Assembly (NCBI RefSeq): GCF_000611645.1
Contig: NW_014013191.1
Location: 1-22,064 of the forward strand
DNA: 22,064 nucleotides
Direction of reading: 5' to 3'
Source of the DNA: Monoraphidium neglectum
Taxonomy: Eukaryota; Chlorophyta; Chlorophyceae; Sphaeropleales; Selenastraceae
Under the pieces are notes generated by a model. It searched no databases and was not told the DNA's origin. It saw nothing but the letters and a program-made list of their open reading frames with translations. Positions 20,119 to 22,064 of this stretch are shown here, piece after piece. The position numbers were made by a program, and so were the translations under genes. Each line of letters opens with the position of its first letter. The first letter of the stretch is position 1.

Positions 20119-20376
20119 CGTGCTACTTGATTGTTTATAAGCAGGTTGATCATGCATCAAAAGCCGGCGGCGCGCCGCAGTGGGGCCGCGCAGGTGTCGT
20201 TTGGATTGTGAGAAGCGCAGCCTGTTGTGTGGGTGAGCATGTCGGCTGCATCCAGCCGGAAAGCGCTGTACAGCGCAACAAACGCTATTGCAGTGCATAG
20301 GGGGATCCTGAAAGGCCGCCCAGGCGGCGTGTGCGCATCTGGTACGACCAAAGAACAACATGTGTCGATCAACGAA

Positions 20377-22064
20377 TTACGGACCTGTCCCTGCCAGCGT
20401 GCTGCTCTCGCGGGCGGCGTCCCCTTGGACGCCGCTCGGGCCGCGGCCCCCGCCGCTGCCAGTGCTGCTGCCAGCCCCAGCACTGCGCCGCGCACCACCA
20501 TCAGCCTGGGCCTCACCGCTGCCGCTGCCGCTGCCGCTACCGCCGGCACGCGCGCCGCTGCCGTCTGCACCGGCCTCGGCCTGCGAGCTGCTTGACGCGG
20601 GCACATCCAACATTCCGCCCTGCACAATGGCATCAACCGCCACCTCGATTGTCGGCTGCCTGCTCATCCTGGCAGTCACCCCCACAGCACGCCCCCCCTC
20701 ACACACCTCCGCGCCCCCTGGCGCCGCGCCGGCGCTGCTGCTGCCGCCGCTGCCGCCGCTGCCGCCGCTGCCGCCGGCGCCGCTGCAGCCGGCGCCGCTG
20801 CCCTGCGTCCCGTCGTACCCATACCGGCTGAACGGCGACTGCAGGCCGCCGACGCGCGGCGGGTTGGCAGCCCCCATGATGACCGAGGGCAGGCTCTCCT
20901 CGGGCTGCGCCTCAACCGGCCCCGGCCATGCGTGCGACGATGCGCCGCCGCCGCTGCTGCCGCTTGTGCTGACCCTCCGCAGGCCCCCGCGGCGGCTGAC
21001 GAGCCCGGGGCCGTCATCGTCACCCTCGCTGGTCAGCGCACCCGGCCCACTGCCCCAGCGCGCCGCGGGGCTGCCGGCCGGCGACGCCGCCGACACGCGC
21101 CGCCCGTCGTCCGGGGTCACCCGCCGCCGCCGCCGCTCTGGCCGGGGCTCCGCGCCCGCCGATGCGCCCGCGTCGACGCCGACGCCGCGGTCGGCCGCGG
21201 CCGGTGCCTCCTCCTCCGCCTCATCCCCTGCCTCTGACCCCTCGCCACTGCCGCTGCCGTGCTCCTCCAGCTCGAACCGCGCCGCTGACGTCACCGAGTC
21301 CCCCAGCGACCGCAGCCGCGGCCGCAGCTCCGCCTCGGACCCGCTGTCATCGCTGTCCGAGGATCCGTACTCGAACGCGTCTCGCAGCGCCGAGGAGCCC
21401 TGCGGCTGCGCAGACGTGGACGCGCCGCCGTGGCCGCTGCTGGTGCTGGGGCCCGCGCCGGACGCCGCCGTTGCGGCGCCGCCGCCCGCCGCGCGCAGGT
21501 TCGCTGCGGCCATCTCTTCAATGTTTTGGTGCGGGCCGTGGGCGGATATGGGCAGCGCGGGCGCGAGGTAGCGCCGCTTGCGCGCCGGGTGTGACCCCGA
21601 GGACCGCGGGCGCCGCTGTTGGTTTGGGTGGGCAGGGGCGGGCGAGGCGGGGAGGGGGGAGGGAGGTGTTGGAGGGATTGCCATGCATCACGTCAGACCG
21701 AACCGCTGAGGCGCAGGCCCAAGGCTGCATGCGGCGCACACGAGCCGCAGGCGCAGTTGGCGGCAGAGGCAGCAGCCGCGCGCCAGCACTCGACGACTCA
21801 CCGTGGACGAGGTGACGCTGCTGCCGCCAGCGCTGACGCCAACGCCGCCCCCGCCCACGCCTACGCCCACGCCGCCGCCACCCACACCGCCGCCCCCGCC
21901 CCCGCTCGTCGCCGCCACGCCCGCCACCGTCGGTGAGTCGCCCCCCGTCTTCGCCTGCCGCCGGTTCTTGAGCGTCATAACCACCAGGATCCCGGTCAGC
22001 ACCAGCACCGCCACGCCCAGCGGGACGGCCAGCCCCACCGCCAGCGCGACGCTGATGCGGCTCG
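20377..22064 (-). CDS. Partial single-pass membrane protein with long low-complexity tail (5' end off window)
   Basis: Two exons are visible on the minus strand: 22062-21802 in frame (continuing off the right edge) and 21615-20377 (stop TAA). The donor TCCACG|GTGAGT and the acceptor after a pyrimidine-rich tract at 21616 join in phase 0. The first exon encodes a membrane segment (VALAVGLAVPLGVAVLVLTG, about 24 residues) followed by KNRRQAK, a basic stop-transfer sequence, so the N-terminus should be outside and the rest in the cytoplasm. The tail of about 480 residues has a Gly/Val stretch, a basic patch (ARKRRYLAP), acidic Ser-rich segments (SSDSDDSGSEAE, GDEAEEEAP) and long Ser/Gly/Ala runs, with no folded domain that I recognise. 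The missing ectodomain probably decides what the protein is; a receptor-like or adhesion protein is possible but unproven. Confidence 0.68.

Noticed and set aside
20157..20361. Hydrophobic stretch (IPLCTAIAFVALYSAF) as a last exon of gene F
   Set aside because: Its acceptor would be phase 2 while the only nearby donor of gene F (GGACAG|GTCCGT) is phase 1, and gene F already has an in-frame TAA.

Overview
The window looks like nuclear DNA of a green alga (Chlorophyta). The sequence is GC-rich, its genes carry many short introns (about 160-740 bp) with GTGAGN/GTGCGN donors, the proteins have long Ala/Gly/Gln-rich inserts, CA microsatellites are common in introns, and TGTAA motifs (the usual chlorophyte polyadenylation signal) lie 200-260 bp after several stop codons. 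No bacterial, organellar or transposon gene was recognised. Every gene model below was built by hand from reading frames, splice-site motifs and exact phase agreement. None has been tested against RNA.

Six multi-exon genes are supported. (A) 6551-1056, minus strand: an 11-exon gene that I read as a type II membrane protein carrying an RCC1-type beta-propeller fused to a carbohydrate sulfotransferase of the CHST15/GalNAc4S-6ST type. All ten junctions keep phase. This is the most unusual object in the window. (B) 7330-9525, plus: a sphingomyelin-synthase-like (PAP2_C) multi-pass membrane transferase. One intron contains a 38-bp perfect palindrome next to its splice acceptor. (C) 11541-9757, minus: an ApaH-like phosphatase with a lysine/glycine-rich tail. 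(D) 11842-14558, plus: NOB1, the PIN-domain endonuclease of small-subunit rRNA maturation, with a large acidic/polyQ insert. (E) 19135-15238, minus: an unrecognised secreted Cys-rich protein with a Gln-His repeat. (F) 22064-20377, minus, cut by the window edge: a single-pass membrane protein with a long low-complexity cytoplasmic tail.

Layout: A and B diverge from about 6.55-7.33 kb. B and C converge at 9.5-9.76 kb. C and D diverge across 300 bp at 11.54-11.84 kb. D and E converge at 14.56-15.24 kb. E and F are in tandem. Positions 1-800 are probably intergenic and hold a two-copy 162-bp direct repeat and a 13-base G run. A, B and E point to the secretory pathway and cell surface, but the neighbours do not form an obvious pathway and no co-regulated cluster is claimed.

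Four of the 26 introns I could place appear to use GC-AG instead of GT-AG boundaries. Three of these are consecutive in the sulfotransferase half of gene A.
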